NCBI RefSeq assembly: GCF_001183545.1
Contig: NZ_KQ236688.1
Coordinates: forward strand, 3,422,395-3,486,394
Length of the DNA stretch: 64,000 bases
Reading direction: 5' to 3'
Origin: Cellvibrio sp. pealriver
Lineage (GTDB): Bacteria > Pseudomonadota > Gammaproteobacteria > Pseudomonadales > Cellvibrionaceae
The notes beneath the pieces were generated by a model. The model was not told the DNA's origin. It saw nothing but the letters and a program-made list of their open reading frames with translations, and did not search any database. Both the position numbers and the translations under genes were made by a program. Below, one piece after another: positions 29,638 to 38,730 of this stretch (its first letter is position 1; every line of letters starts with the position of its first letter).

Positions 29638-31722
29638 TTATTTGCTCTCTGCTTTTTTCCACGGGCTGGCGATGACATCCGGGCCGTGTACATAGAACAA
29701 TGCATCGTCGTGCATGATGCCGCGGTCGTTGCCGCTCCACAGTGGATATTCATTTACACCAAGACTTTCGCTAACCAGTGTGCCGACATAATCGAGCGAT
29801 ACTTTGTTAGTGGTGAGGCCATTGATTTCAAATTGGTACAGGCCTGTATCTACCCAGCGGCTGTAAGCATATTCGGGGCCTTTGACTTCTTCGTATTGGG
29901 TAATCGGTAAGGTAATACGGGTTTGGTCAGCGCTTGCAGAGAGGAACGAGAGTGCGCGGTGATCGTAAAGTGCATCGCTCCAACTGTAGCTGCTACCGAA
30001 AACATGCTTGCTGATTTCGGCAGGTGCTGCAGGGTTGCTAATATCGTAGAGCGATACTTTTACGCCGGTTGCAAAACCGTCATCGTTGGTTTCATTACCG
30101 AGTGCGAAAACATAGTTGTCACCAATTGGATGCAAGTAGGTAGAGAAACCGGGAATTTCCAATTGCCCTGCGATTTTTGGATCAACCGGATTGGCAAGAT
30201 CCAATACGTAAAGTGGATCTTTGCGTTCAAAAGTCACCACAAACGCTTTGTCGCCATTAAAACGCACACCAAAAATATCTTCGCGTGGTTTACCGATAGT
30301 TTCAGGACGGTTTTTATTGGGCAACTGCGCAACCACTTCCAATTCACTGCGACCGGATACTTTTTTCAACACACTCAAGCGATGGTCAGGCTCGCCAGTT
30401 TCGCCGTAATTGGTGGTGAGGATGCGCAGGTGATTGTTGTATTCATCCATGCGGAAGGAGGGCGCACTCCAACTCAACACACCTTCAACCGAACCGGTTG
30501 CGGAATAATCGACGCCGCCATTGGTGAGTGCAAATTGATGAACCACCGTGAAGCTCTGCCAATTTTCCCATTTGCTGTAATCAGAGCCACCGAGATACAA
30601 ATTGTTGGTGGAACTGTAAATGCCTTCGGCGTTGCCGTTGACACACACAGATTCAACCAATTGTTGCGTTGCTAAATTAATTGCGGTGATGTTAATCAAC
30701 GTCAGGCTGCCATCGGTTTTTTCTGTGGTAGCTGGGATCATGCAACCATTGGCGCTATTCAAGGGTTGCGGCGTGCCGTTGTTGATCGAATATTCCGGCA
30801 GTAATTTTTCAACACTGGTTTGTGCAATTAATTTCTCGTTGGCAATTTTGGCTTCTGCTGTATCGGCAGCGTAATCAAGCGTCGCAATATGGGGTACAAA
30901 ACTGCTGATCACATAGAGCGTGTTGCCAATTTTGCGCGTGCCAAGCAAATCACCATCAATTGCCAATGACCAGGTTTTTGTCGGTGTAGTCGGTGTGCGT
31001 ACATCGTAAAGGGTGATGTCGATACCGTTATCCATTTGATAAGGCCAAATGGATGCCATGCGCGCTTTGTCGGCATCATCAACTACCAATGGCTTGCCGT
31101 CGGTTGAGACATCGTTGACGACTTTGTCGGTGAAGGCGATGAAATCCCAGGAACGGCGAATAGTGGCAAGGCCGGTAGTGTAAGGAGTCGCGCCCTGTGC
31201 GCTATCAACCAAATACATTTCAGACACGTTGCCCCAATGTTCGGTATCGAGCGGTGTAATGCTGACTTCAGTTGTGCTTGCGCTCGCGTGGTTGGTAGCG
31301 ATGATTTTTAAATTGGTGACTGGATCACCACTGGAGTAATCCACCGGCGTGGCGAGGTAAATATATTTACCATCGTATTTCACGCTGTCGGCTTCATCCA
31401 CACCATCCACCTGCACATTGGTGCCGGAAAAATTGCCGCCGGATTTGCTATTGGCTGTGGTATTTACCACCGCTGTTTCGCGGATCATCATGCCGTAGCT
31501 TTGGTTATCGCGCAGGGAAACGCGCAAACCATTTTTAATCAGCTCCGCCAACTCACTGGCAGATGCCTGGCGCAAGGTTCCCGGCTCAATGTTGCTGGCA
31601 TTGAGCTTGGAGTAATCGGTATTGGTGGGCTGCTCTTTCTGGATATTCGACTGCGAATTGTTGCCACCACCACAAGCCACCAGTGGCAGGCTGAGCATTA
31701 GCAATTTAATCATGGGTTTCAT
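29638..31722 (-). CDS. Lipoprotein with C-terminal secreted beta-propeller domain
   Basis: A 694-residue protein with a short lipoprotein signal (LLMLSLPLVACGGG, Cys17). The conserved start of the family domain, NVQVDGVDEADSVKYDGKYIYLATP, is at about residues 103-127. Repeated propeller-type strands follow (DPLYVLDLANPVDPKIAGQLEIPGFSTYLHPIGDNYVFALG, VSLYDISNPAAPAEIS). It matches the beta-propeller family first noted in Bacillus and archaeal secreted proteins; no reaction is known. It faces away from the MipA operon, with a 284-base shared promoter region. Confidence 0.85.
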   Translation of the reverse strand: MKPMIKLLMLSLPLVACGGGNNSQSNIQKEQPTNTDYSKLNASNIEPGTLRQASASELAELIKNGLRVSLRDNQSYGMMIRETAVVNTTANSKSGGNFSGTNVQVDGVDEADSVKYDGKYIYLATPVDYSSGDPVTNLKIIATNHASASTTEVSITPLDTEHWGNVSEMYLVDSAQGATPYTTGLATIRRSWDFIAFTDKVVNDVSTDGKPLVVDDADKARMASIWPYQMDNGIDITLYDVRTPTTPTKTWSLAIDGDLLGTRKIGNTLYVISSFVPHIATLDYAADTAEAKIANEKLIAQTSVEKLLPEYSINNGTPQPLNSANGCMIPATTEKTDGSLTLINITAINLATQQLVESVCVNGNAEGIYSSTNNLYLGGSDYSKWENWQSFTVVHQFALTNGGVDYSATGSVEGVLSWSAPSFRMDEYNNHLRILTTNYGETGEPDHRLSVLKKVSGRSELEVVAQLPNKNRPETIGKPREDIFGVRFNGDKAFVVTFERKDPLYVLDLANPVDPKIAGQLEIPGFSTYLHPIGDNYVFALGNETNDDGFATGVKVSLYDISNPAAPAEISKHVFGSSYSWSDALYDHRALSFLSASADQTRITLPITQYEEVKGPEYAYSRWVDTGLYQFEINGLTTNKVSLDYVGTLVSESLGVNEYPLWSGNDRGIMHDDALFYVHGPDVIASPWKKAESK

Positions 31723-31833
31723 ACAGCAACTCCTTTAACTTACCTATTAGACTTATGATTTGTATGGGTAGACTTGCGATTTTGTACGGGCTTGGCGCTT
31801 GCTGTTATCCTAAACACAGTCTTATGGCAGAAT

Positions 31834-31870
31834 CTGTAATGGATACGCACCAAATTGTAATAATTTGTAA
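31834..31870 (+). promoter_or_regulatory. Candidate OmpR-type response-regulator binding site upstream of mipA
   Basis: TTGTAA occurs at 31855-31860 and again at 31865-31870, exactly 10 bases apart, with a related CTGTAA at 31834-31839. Ten-base direct repeats are the usual site type for OmpR/PhoB-family regulators, and such a regulator is encoded downstream in the same operon (35401). It lies about 140 bases before the mipA start. Confidence 0.45.
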
Positions 31871-32006
31871 CCTGCCTGTTAGTTGGTTAAGGCATCTACA
31901 ATTCATTACAACACTTATGTCTCTGGTCGTTTATAAATAAGCTGTGTGTTCTCTTTGATGCTCTACGCTTTCTTTTTCTCTATATCTATTTTGGCAACCC
32001 GTTGAT

Positions 32007-32912
32007 ATGACCCTGATCCGCCGCTTGCTTGCGCTGCTTGTGCCCGTAGTTTTCTCGCCCTTGCTGGCGAGCGCTACCTGCATGTCTGGCGAAGAGGACT
32101 GTGTCGAGGTAGGCAAGTGGGATATCAGCCTGGGTATAGGCGCGGGTGTGCGCACCAATCCTGTGGAAGATGCAGCGGATATTCCGTTGGTGTTGATCCC
32201 GCAAGTGAATTACAACGGCGAACGCTTTTTTATCCAGAATCTGGATTTTGGCGTGATGCTGTGGGAGAACGAGCATCAACAACTGAATCTTTTGGCCACG
32301 CCCGGTTATGACCAGGTATTTTTCCATCGCTGGAGCCCAAGCAATTTCTTTTTGGATTCCAATGCATTGGTTTCCTCAGGCAATAAAGGCGGCGACAGCG
32401 AAGAACTGCCCACGATAAATCCTGGCGATAAAGAATTTGTCGGGCCGAGTTTTAATGATTTGCGTCAGCGCCAATTACGCAACCGTCGTATGGCCGGTCT
32501 GGCGGGATTTGAATACAGCATCAATGTCGGTGAGTTTGATATCCAGGCGCAGTACCTGAGTGATTTCACTGGCATCCACGATGGTGATGAAGCGCGTATT
32601 TCGCTTGCCAAACATTGGTCAAGCGGCCGTCACCATGTGATTACTTCGGTAGGTGCTATCTGGCAAAGCGACGAGGTGATGAATTACTACTACGGCGTTA
32701 CCTCTGCAGAGGCAGATGAGCGCGGTGTATATGAAGCCGATGCGGCCATCTCGGCGATTGCGCGGCTGGATTGGAATTACCAACTGACTGAACGCTGGGA
32801 TTTGCGTTTATTGGCGAGTTATCGCCGTTTACCCAATGAAATCTCGGACAGTCCACTTATAAACGATAATAAAGTGATCACGGTTTTTGTTGGGGGGGTG
32901 TACCATTTCTGA
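32007..32912 (+). CDS. MipA/OmpV-family outer membrane protein
   Basis: A 301-residue protein with a signal peptide (LLALLVPVVFSPLLASA, cut near residue 23). The first strand is VGKWDISLGIGAGVRTNPVEDAADIPLVLIPQVNYNGERFFI and the chain ends in an aromatic residue, ITVFVGGVYHF, which is the outer-membrane barrel signature. MipA/OmpV proteins are barrels often controlled by two-component systems in response to envelope stress or cationic peptides. It heads a six-gene rightward set ending in a response regulator and sensor kinase. The next frame overlaps its last 26 bases. Confidence 0.9.
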   Translation: MTLIRRLLALLVPVVFSPLLASATCMSGEEDCVEVGKWDISLGIGAGVRTNPVEDAADIPLVLIPQVNYNGERFFIQNLDFGVMLWENEHQQLNLLATPGYDQVFFHRWSPSNFFLDSNALVSSGNKGGDSEELPTINPGDKEFVGPSFNDLRQRQLRNRRMAGLAGFEYSINVGEFDIQAQYLSDFTGIHDGDEARISLAKHWSSGRHHVITSVGAIWQSDEVMNYYYGVTSAEADERGVYEADAAISAIARLDWNYQLTERWDLRLLASYRRLPNEISDSPLINDNKVITVFVGGVYHF

Positions 32913-33387
32913 TGGGTACCTGCTGAACGCACGCGCGTCATTACCATTGGCTTCGCGTATTTCTCTGGTGACTTTATTTCTGATGGCCATGCCATTGGGA
33001 AGCTATGCGCTCGCCGACAATATTCCCGCCCATTATCCCCAAAGTGCCAGCAACTCATCATTACCGCTTATCCAATTTTCCATCAAGCCGCGCTTGTGTG
33101 TATTAAACGCCGGTGAAGAAGTCTGCCGCGATGAGCTGGAAGTAAAGTGGTTATCGGAAGAAGCGCGTTCGCTCTGCTTATACCAATCCGGTAAAACCGA
33201 TGCCCTGCGCTGTTGGGAAAATGAAACTCATGGTGAATACCAATTTGAATTAGCGGCAAGTGCCAGTACCGATTTCCAGTTACGTGAAACCAACACCGGC
33301 ACGGCCGTAAGCGACCAGCGTTTCCAAGTGGTCTACAATGACAAAAAATATCGCCGCGCACGGCGTAATCCCTGGAGTTTTTTCTAG
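32887..33387 (+). CDS. DUF3019-like periplasmic protein
   Basis: The recognised part is IQFSIKPRLCVLNAGEEVCRDELEVKWLSEEARSLCLYQSGKTDALRCWENETHGEYQFELAA, with four conserved cysteines, followed by a strand ending VVYNDKKYRRARRNPWSFF. This matches a small family usually found between a MipA gene and a two-component system in marine gammaproteobacteria. The start is uncertain: the frame runs back to a TTG at 32887 inside mipA without a ribosome site, and a GTG at 32968 or a TTG at 32947 would also leave a signal peptide (SLVTLFLMAMPLGSYALA). Function unknown. Confidence 0.8.
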   Translation: MLGGCTISDGYLLNARASLPLASRISLVTLFLMAMPLGSYALADNIPAHYPQSASNSSLPLIQFSIKPRLCVLNAGEEVCRDELEVKWLSEEARSLCLYQSGKTDALRCWENETHGEYQFELAASASTDFQLRETNTGTAVSDQRFQVVYNDKKYRRARRNPWSFF

Positions 33388-33431
33388 CAATTACCCCAGA
33401 TAACCCACGGACTTTCTATAGGGTACTCAAC

Positions 33432-34589
33432 ATGTTGCAAAGACATATTTCCGCAATAATTTTCTGCCTGTTTTTTATAGCTACGCCAGCGTTTGCCCAA
33501 ACCGCTTTGTTTCATATGCAAGGAGAGGCGGGCGATAGGGAAATGTATTTTGCAGATTTTCGGGTGGTTTCAGACAGAACCCCGATCAATATGATCTTTG
33601 GCCCTGTCAGCGTAAAAGAGTTGGATGTAACCGCAGTTTATGAAAATGAAGCCAAACCGGAATACGTTGTCATGCGTTTACAGTTTGAGTGCATGGTTAA
33701 ACATACCTTTGATGGAAAAAATATTCCCAAGCAGCCGGGTTTCAATGATCCGGTCACTATGCGCATGGCGGAAAATAGTTACATGCTGCGCCGATCAGAT
33801 CTAAAAAGTCAGGCAGTACCCAGCAGTGAATGGAAAAAAACAAATTCACCCATGCTACTGAAAGCCGCAAAAATCGCCTGCAATGATGATGTGATGCATG
33901 CTGCTGTCAAAGCGGCGCTGAATAAAAACACCAAGCAATTTGAAATGGAAAAATTCAATAACCAAATAAATAAAATTGGTCTGCCATCGGATTTTTATAT
34001 GGTTAGCTATTCCACCGCCCCTGAATTTTTAGATTTTGCATGGCAGGTAGCTTGGTGGCCGAAAAAGCGTCCTGATCCAACGGGTAGGTGGTCAAGTTAT
34101 CCTACAAAAAAAGAATGGGCTGAGTATCAGAAAAAAATGGCGGAATTGCAAAATAGCATTCAATCCGTAGCACAGACCATGAAAGAAGATTTGGAAGCGA
34201 ACCTTAGCGAGATGCAAGCCGAGTTTGATTTTAAGGACGAGGCTGCAAAAGTTCAGGGCAAGCGAAAACTGAATCGTTATGAAGTAAATTTAATTCAGGT
34301 TTGGCTTGGCAAAACAGAAGCAGAGGTAGTGAAAAAAATGGGTAATCCCATGGTCAATGAAGCGGGCAACATGCGCTTTTTGGATTATGAAAATGAATTT
34401 AGTAATAAAGCGGTAGTTGTGAATATGAAATCTGGTGCGGCGTGGGAAGAAGGTATTTATTCGCGCTGTAATTTCCAGTTCATTTTTATTCCCGATAAAA
34501 ATTCGGCTTGGCGTGTTGCCGATGTCCGCGTATGGGCCAGTGGCGATGCCAGCTTTACCTGTAGTGGTTTTGCGGAAGTTCCGGATTAA
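33432..34589 (+). CDS. Hypothetical periplasmic protein in the MipA operon
   Basis: A 385-residue protein with a clear signal peptide (AIIFCLFFIATPAFA, cut near residue 22). I do not recognise the family. The middle has an amphipathic, coiled-coil-like stretch (KKEWAEYQKKMAELQNSIQSVAQTMKEDLEANLSEMQAEF, about 230-270). After it, IQVWLGKTEAEVVKKMGNPMVNEAGNMRFLDYE resembles the SmpA/OmlA (BamE-like) fold motif seen in several envelope lipoproteins. It starts 44 bases after the DUF3019-like gene and ends 11 bases before the next gene, so it belongs to the same transcript. Confidence 0.8.
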   Translation: MLQRHISAIIFCLFFIATPAFAQTALFHMQGEAGDREMYFADFRVVSDRTPINMIFGPVSVKELDVTAVYENEAKPEYVVMRLQFECMVKHTFDGKNIPKQPGFNDPVTMRMAENSYMLRRSDLKSQAVPSSEWKKTNSPMLLKAAKIACNDDVMHAAVKAALNKNTKQFEMEKFNNQINKIGLPSDFYMVSYSTAPEFLDFAWQVAWWPKKRPDPTGRWSSYPTKKEWAEYQKKMAELQNSIQSVAQTMKEDLEANLSEMQAEFDFKDEAAKVQGKRKLNRYEVNLIQVWLGKTEAEVVKKMGNPMVNEAGNMRFLDYENEFSNKAVVVNMKSGAAWEEGIYSRCNFQFIFIPDKNSAWRVADVRVWASGDASFTCSGFAEVPD

Positions 34590-34600
34590 TAGGAGATAAA

Positions 34601-35329
34601 ATGAAACATTTAACCAGCATGTTGAGCACAAGTTTATTCATCGCATTTATTTCTGCACAAGTAAGCGCCGCTGATTGCCCGAGTGGCATGATTGCGCAAG
34701 GCAGTATTTGTGTCGCCGATCATAAACAAAAAACCGCTGCGGCTGACAGCAACTTTGATGTCCTTGGCGGTATTATGGATACCAGTAAAAAAGAAATTAA
34801 TGTTAAGGAAGCCATTGATGGCAACGTAAAAAATGCATTGGATAGCCCTGAACACAAAGCCTGGGAGCAGGGCAGTTGGGAGTTTTTCCAAGCTAATTCC
34901 AATGCAAAGAAAGGCGAATATTGTACCGCCCTGTTTAACAAACAAGGCAACATATTGGCGTTGATGGGGCCTGGTGGCTCCTATAAAGGGGCTCTTCTGG
35001 CGTTTTCAAATATTGCCGACGTGGCTAATGGCGGTGGTAAATTCCCCATTCCGGAAAGCTCTGGCACTATTGAACTTACTCTCTACCAAAATGATGAACC
35101 ACCGGCAAAAGTAAAAGCCTTTCATTGGGATCTTGGACAAGAGAATTTGGTGGGAGATGAAAAACCACTGATTGTATTTGCCGTACCTACAATAGAAGCC
35201 GCGTTGGCGACTATGGAAGAAAACATTAATTTTCGCTTGGAATATAACGGCGAAATTATTGAACAGGTTGAGTGGCACTCCAGCCAAATGGCAAAACAAA
35301 AACTACAGGCTTGTCTAAAAGGTAAGTAG
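34601..35329 (+). CDS. Hypothetical periplasmic protein in the MipA operon
   Basis: A 242-residue protein with a signal peptide (STSLFIAFISAQVSAA) followed by a short Cys pair region, DCPSGMIAQGSICVAD, as in small secreted domains. The rest (EQGSWEFFQANSNAKKGEYCTALFNKQGNILALMGPGGSYKGALLAFS...) is not recognised. An AGGAGA ribosome site lies just before the ATG and the gap to the preceding gene is 11 bases, so translation is probably coupled. Presumably secreted together with its neighbour and controlled by the two-component system that follows. Confidence 0.8.
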   Translation: MKHLTSMLSTSLFIAFISAQVSAADCPSGMIAQGSICVADHKQKTAAADSNFDVLGGIMDTSKKEINVKEAIDGNVKNALDSPEHKAWEQGSWEFFQANSNAKKGEYCTALFNKQGNILALMGPGGSYKGALLAFSNIADVANGGGKFPIPESSGTIELTLYQNDEPPAKVKAFHWDLGQENLVGDEKPLIVFAVPTIEAALATMEENINFRLEYNGEIIEQVEWHSSQMAKQKLQACLKGK

Positions 35330-35400
35330 CTTTTCTAAAACAGCATTGTTGTTCAAAAAAACAGTTAATAGTTTTATCTCTTTCAGCAGGGCTAAATTCG

Positions 35401-36099
35401 ATGTCGCAAAACAATTTAATTTTATTGGTCGAGGATGACCGTCGTTTGGCGCAGTTGGTAAAAGATTTTTTGGAAGCCAACGATTTTCAAGTCGCGCTGG
35501 AAGAAAACGGCAACCGGGTTATCCGTCAGGCACAAAATTTAAATCCGGCCTTGATTGTGTTGGATTTAATGTTGCCCGGTAAAGATGGTTTGACGCTGTG
35601 CAAAGAATTGCGCCCCAATTTTAAAGGGCCGATTTTAATGCTCACCGCGCGCGATTCAGATTTGGATCAGGTGCTGGGCTTGGAATACGGTGCAGATGAT
35701 TACGTGATTAAACCGGCAGAGCCGCGTGTATTGTTAGCGCGAATCCGTGCGCTGATGCGCCGTTACTATCAAAACGATCCGCGCGAGCAAGAAGCACTGG
35801 TGTTTGGTGAGTTGTGCATCCAACCCAGTGCGCGCAAAGTCTTGCTTGCCAATGAAGAAGTGATTTTATCCAGCCACGAATACGATTTGTTATTGGCGCT
35901 TGCAGCGCAAGCCGGGCAAATTCTCAGCCGCGAATTTTTGTTCAGCCATATTTACAACCGCGAGTACGATGGCCTTGACCGTACCATCGATGTTCGTATT
36001 TCTCAATTGCGCAAAAAATTAAACGATAACCCGGACAACCCAACGCGCATCAAAACGATTTGGGGCAAGGGTTATTTGTTTATCGCCGATGCCTGGTAA
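35401..36099 (+). CDS. OmpR-family response regulator
   Basis: A 232-residue two-component regulator. The receiver domain has the acidic pocket EDD (11-13), phospho-acceptor Asp55 in LIVLDLMLPGKDG, and Lys near LGLEYGADDYVIKP. The C-terminal winged helix (VILSSHEYDLLLALAAQAGQILSREFLFSHIYNREYDGLDRTIDVRISQLRKKL) is complete. It is most similar in layout to RstA-type regulators. Its operon starts with mipA, and 10-base direct repeats upstream of mipA could be its binding site. Confidence 0.95.
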   Translation: MSQNNLILLVEDDRRLAQLVKDFLEANDFQVALEENGNRVIRQAQNLNPALIVLDLMLPGKDGLTLCKELRPNFKGPILMLTARDSDLDQVLGLEYGADDYVIKPAEPRVLLARIRALMRRYYQNDPREQEALVFGELCIQPSARKVLLANEEVILSSHEYDLLLALAAQAGQILSREFLFSHIYNREYDGLDRTIDVRISQLRKKLNDNPDNPTRIKTIWGKGYLFIADAW

Positions 36100-36117
36100 T
36101 TTTTTCTAGCCATGAAC

Positions 36118-36212
36118 AAACCAGAATGCGATTCAAGACATGCCGTAAACCCGTCCTTGGGGGCTTGTCATCGACATCTTGTCTCTGACCGTCATGAACC
36201 GCATTCTGGTTT
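36118..36212. repeat. Dispersed palindromic repeat, copy B
   Basis: Perfect 13-base outer arms, AAACCAGAATGCG at 36118-36130 and its inverse at 36200-36212. The middle, read on the minus strand, contains AGCCCCCAAGGACGGGTTTA and then CGGCATGTC, matching the core of copy A at 27336-27438. It lies between the response regulator and the kinase genes, inside their presumed operon. Confidence 0.7.
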
Positions 36213-36244
36213 ATTCCTCCGTGCTTGTAGCGGTTTTTCATAAC

Positions 36245-37597
36245 ATGAACCGGGCATTTATCACCCTCTATTTTTTTATTGTCGCCTCGGTGGTATTGAT
36301 CGGCTGGGGCTTGAACCAGTTTTGGGAAAGTGTTGCACCCGAGCAAGAACCCAGCGTGGAAACTTATGCTCTCTTTCAGTTAATTGAAGAGGAATTAATT
36401 GAACAAGATTTATTGCAGCAACAACCGCAACATAAAGCGGATGTAACTGCTAAAGCCCAACAACTCAGCACACAACTTAATATTGGTTTGGAAATATTGG
36501 GGCTGGATGATTTGGCGCAATCAGATGCTATGCAGGAATTGAAAGCGGGAAAAATTCTTTCTGCCACCAGTGATCAGAATATCGTTTGGTATAAACGCCT
36601 CGCACAAACCGATCAGGTCATTATGCTCAGCATTGCACAAGCGGATGATCAGGAATCGCCTTTATATAATTTTCTATTGATTGGCTTTTATCTCGCCATC
36701 GCCTTGGTGATTTATTTATGGGTGTGGCCGCTTTCACGCGATAGCAAAAAACTGGAAGTGCAAACCCGCGCGCTCGGCAAAGATGGTGTACCGGATACCC
36801 TTAAAATTTCTCCCACTTCAACACTTTATCCACTCGCGCAAGCGTTCAACCATATGGCGCAGCGGCTGCGCGAATTAATTGCATCGCACCGCGAAATGAC
36901 CAATGCGGTATCGCACGAATTGCGCACGCCCTTGGCGCGCATGAAGTTTGCGCTGGCGATGGTCAATGAAGAAAAACTCAGCGATAAAGACCGCCGCCAA
37001 TTGCGCAGTATTGAGCAGGATATTGCCGAGATGGAAGCGCTGATCAGTGCTCTGCTCAACTACGCGGGCTTTGAACAAAAATCCCAACAGCTGCAACAAA
37101 CGCGCGGCTATATGCGTGATTTGCTCGATGAGCTCCAGCAGCGTTTTATCCGGCAATCATCCGGCCAACATTTACAATTGGAAGTGTGCGATCTCACCAA
37201 TAACGCCGAATTTATCTGTGAATGGAAACTCATGGAAACGGTGCTGCAAAATTTCATCAATAACGCCGCGCGCTACGCCAAATCGCGCATCCGTATTGAG
37301 CTGATGCAGAGCGCGAGTGAATATATTATTGCGGTAGAAGATGACGGCTCCGGCATTCCTGCCGACAAACGCGAGCGCGTGTTTGATTCGTTTGTTCGCC
37401 TTTATCACGAAAATGACGGAACCGAAGACACCGCCGCAACCAACCCTACTGGTTCCGCAACCGGTGGTTTTGGCTTGGGTCTCGCCATCGTCAAACGCAT
37501 CATGCAATGGCACAACGGCCGCGCCGAATTTGTCGAACCGGAAATCTTGGGCGGCGCAAGGGCGCAGGTACGTTGGCCGAAAAGCGCGCAATCCTGA
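36245..37597 (+). CDS. Sensor histidine kinase (partner of the 35401 regulator)
   Basis: A 450-residue kinase: first membrane helix AFITLYFFIVASVVLIGWGL, periplasmic sensor of about 115 residues, second helix NFLLIGFYLAIALVIYLWVW, HAMP linker, then the phospho-acceptor His224 in AVSHELRTPLARMKFAL and an ATPase domain with NFINNAARYA, DDGSGIP and GGFGLGLAIVKR boxes. Upstream in-frame starts at 36179 and 36194 lie inside the palindromic repeat and would add residues encoded by the repeat arm, so I prefer the ATG at 36245. It follows the regulator gene by 145 bases. Confidence 0.93.
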   Translation: MNRAFITLYFFIVASVVLIGWGLNQFWESVAPEQEPSVETYALFQLIEEELIEQDLLQQQPQHKADVTAKAQQLSTQLNIGLEILGLDDLAQSDAMQELKAGKILSATSDQNIVWYKRLAQTDQVIMLSIAQADDQESPLYNFLLIGFYLAIALVIYLWVWPLSRDSKKLEVQTRALGKDGVPDTLKISPTSTLYPLAQAFNHMAQRLRELIASHREMTNAVSHELRTPLARMKFALAMVNEEKLSDKDRRQLRSIEQDIAEMEALISALLNYAGFEQKSQQLQQTRGYMRDLLDELQQRFIRQSSGQHLQLEVCDLTNNAEFICEWKLMETVLQNFINNAARYAKSRIRIELMQSASEYIIAVEDDGSGIPADKRERVFDSFVRLYHENDGTEDTAATNPTGSATGGFGLGLAIVKRIMQWHNGRAEFVEPEILGGARAQVRWPKSAQS

Positions 37598-37668
37598 TCA
37601 TTTTTTAGCTTGCCATTAAGCCCGCTCTCCATTAATGTTTATACGTTGCTACATTATTGGAGGCGACT

Positions 37669-37923
37669 ATGACAACGACAATTCTCTCCAGCCGTGAATT
37701 CAATCAGGATACAGGCAAGGCTAAAAAGGCTGCGCTGCAAGGCCCGGTATTTATTACCGACCGCGGCAAGCCTTCCTATGTGCTCCTTACTGTAGAGGAA
37801 TATCGCAAAATCAGTGGTACCCAATCCAATATCGCCGACTTACTCGCGATACCGGAAACCGATGAAATTGAATTCCAGCCGCCCAAGTTGAATCTCACCA
37901 CGAAGGTGCCGGATTTATCATGA
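37669..37923 (+). CDS. Phd/YefM-family antitoxin
   Basis: An 84-residue antitoxin. The N-terminal DNA-binding half (TILSSREFNQDTGKAKKAALQGPVFITDRGKPSYVLLTVEEYRKI) is typical of the Phd/YefM fold, and the acidic, disordered C terminus would wrap the toxin. The ATG at 37669 follows a GGAGGCG ribosome site; a TTG at 37657 in the same frame overlaps that site and is rejected. The stop overlaps the toxin start by four bases. Confidence 0.9.
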   Translation: MTTTILSSREFNQDTGKAKKAALQGPVFITDRGKPSYVLLTVEEYRKISGTQSNIADLLAIPETDEIEFQPPKLNLTTKVPDLS

Positions 37924-38339
37924 TGTATTTGTTGGATACCAATATTATTTCCGAGTTGAGAAAACAAGGCTCAGGGAAGGCGGATAAAAATGTAGTCGCC
38001 TGGGCTAAGTCAGTTTCTGCAGATAGCCTGTATTTGTCAGTCATCACCATTATGGAACTTGAGCTGGGTGTGCTTTCTATTCAGCGAAAAGATCCACATC
38101 AGGGTAATTTATTGCGTCTCTGGTTGGACTCTCAGGTAATCCCCGCGTTCAGCAACCGAACTCTTGCAATTGATGTCCCGATTGCCCAATGTTGCGCCAG
38201 CTTACATATTCCTGATCCACGCTCCGAGCGCGATGCACTAATTGCTGCTACTGCCATAGTGAATGGTATGACGGTGGTAACACGCAACTTTGCCGATTTT
38301 GAACCTACCGGTGTAAAAATAATAAATCCGTGGTTTTAA
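37920..38339 (+). CDS. PIN-domain (VapC-type) toxin
   Basis: A 139-residue ribonuclease of the PIN fold. The acidic active-site residues are present: Asp in MYLLDTNIISELR, Glu in VITIMELELGVL, and Asp in SERDALIAATAIVNGM, with the terminal VVTRNFADFEPTGVKIINPW. VapC-type toxins cleave specific RNAs, often tRNA. Start and antitoxin stop overlap (ATGA), which keeps the two proteins in balance. The Phd-plus-PIN pairing is common. No truncation seen. Confidence 0.92.
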   Translation: MMYLLDTNIISELRKQGSGKADKNVVAWAKSVSADSLYLSVITIMELELGVLSIQRKDPHQGNLLRLWLDSQVIPAFSNRTLAIDVPIAQCCASLHIPDPRSERDALIAATAIVNGMTVVTRNFADFEPTGVKIINPWF

Positions 38340-38387
38340 GAAATGGTAAAACAATTGAATGCGTTAAATCCCCTAACGCTTGAGTAG

Positions 38388-38705
38388 TTAGCGCTCATCC
38401 AACTGCTGAATCTGCGCAATAATCTCCACTAATTTTTTTCCTTTCTCCGTCAACGAATACTCGGTGCGCGGTGGTAATTCGTTGAAGGTTTTTTTATCGA
38501 GCAAACCGTACTCGACCAATTTGCGGAAACGTTCGCTTAATACTTTGGTGGAGATGCCTTCTATTGCGCGTTCCAATTCACCGGGGCGGTTGATGCCTTT
38601 GCCGACGTTGGTCAATACTGATACCGACCATTTGCAGCCGATCACGTCTTCCAGTTTTTGATAGCTGGAGCGCGATTTTAGCGAAATTTTTTTTGCCTGT
38701 TGCAT
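38388..38705 (-). CDS. HxlR-family transcriptional regulator
   Basis: A 105-residue winged-helix regulator. The family core is clear: DVIGCKWSVSVLTNVGKGINRPGELERAIEGISTKVLSERFRKLVEYGLL, then a beta-wing (PRTEYSLTEKGKKL). HxlR proteins often respond to electrophiles or redox state through cysteine; here a single Cys in IGCKWS sits at the usual sensing position. It is divergent from a thioredoxin-like gene, with a perfect 16-base palindrome between them. A TTG two codons upstream is in frame but the ATG at 38705 fits better. Confidence 0.92.
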   Translation of the reverse strand: MQQAKKISLKSRSSYQKLEDVIGCKWSVSVLTNVGKGINRPGELERAIEGISTKVLSERFRKLVEYGLLDKKTFNELPPRTEYSLTEKGKKLVEIIAQIQQLDER

Positions 38706-38730
38706 CAACAATTTACCCCGAAAAGTTACC

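Noticed and set aside
36179..36244. Upstream extension of the histidine kinase
   Set aside because: It is encoded by the arm of a dispersed repeat; the ATG at 36245 gives a normal N-terminal helix.
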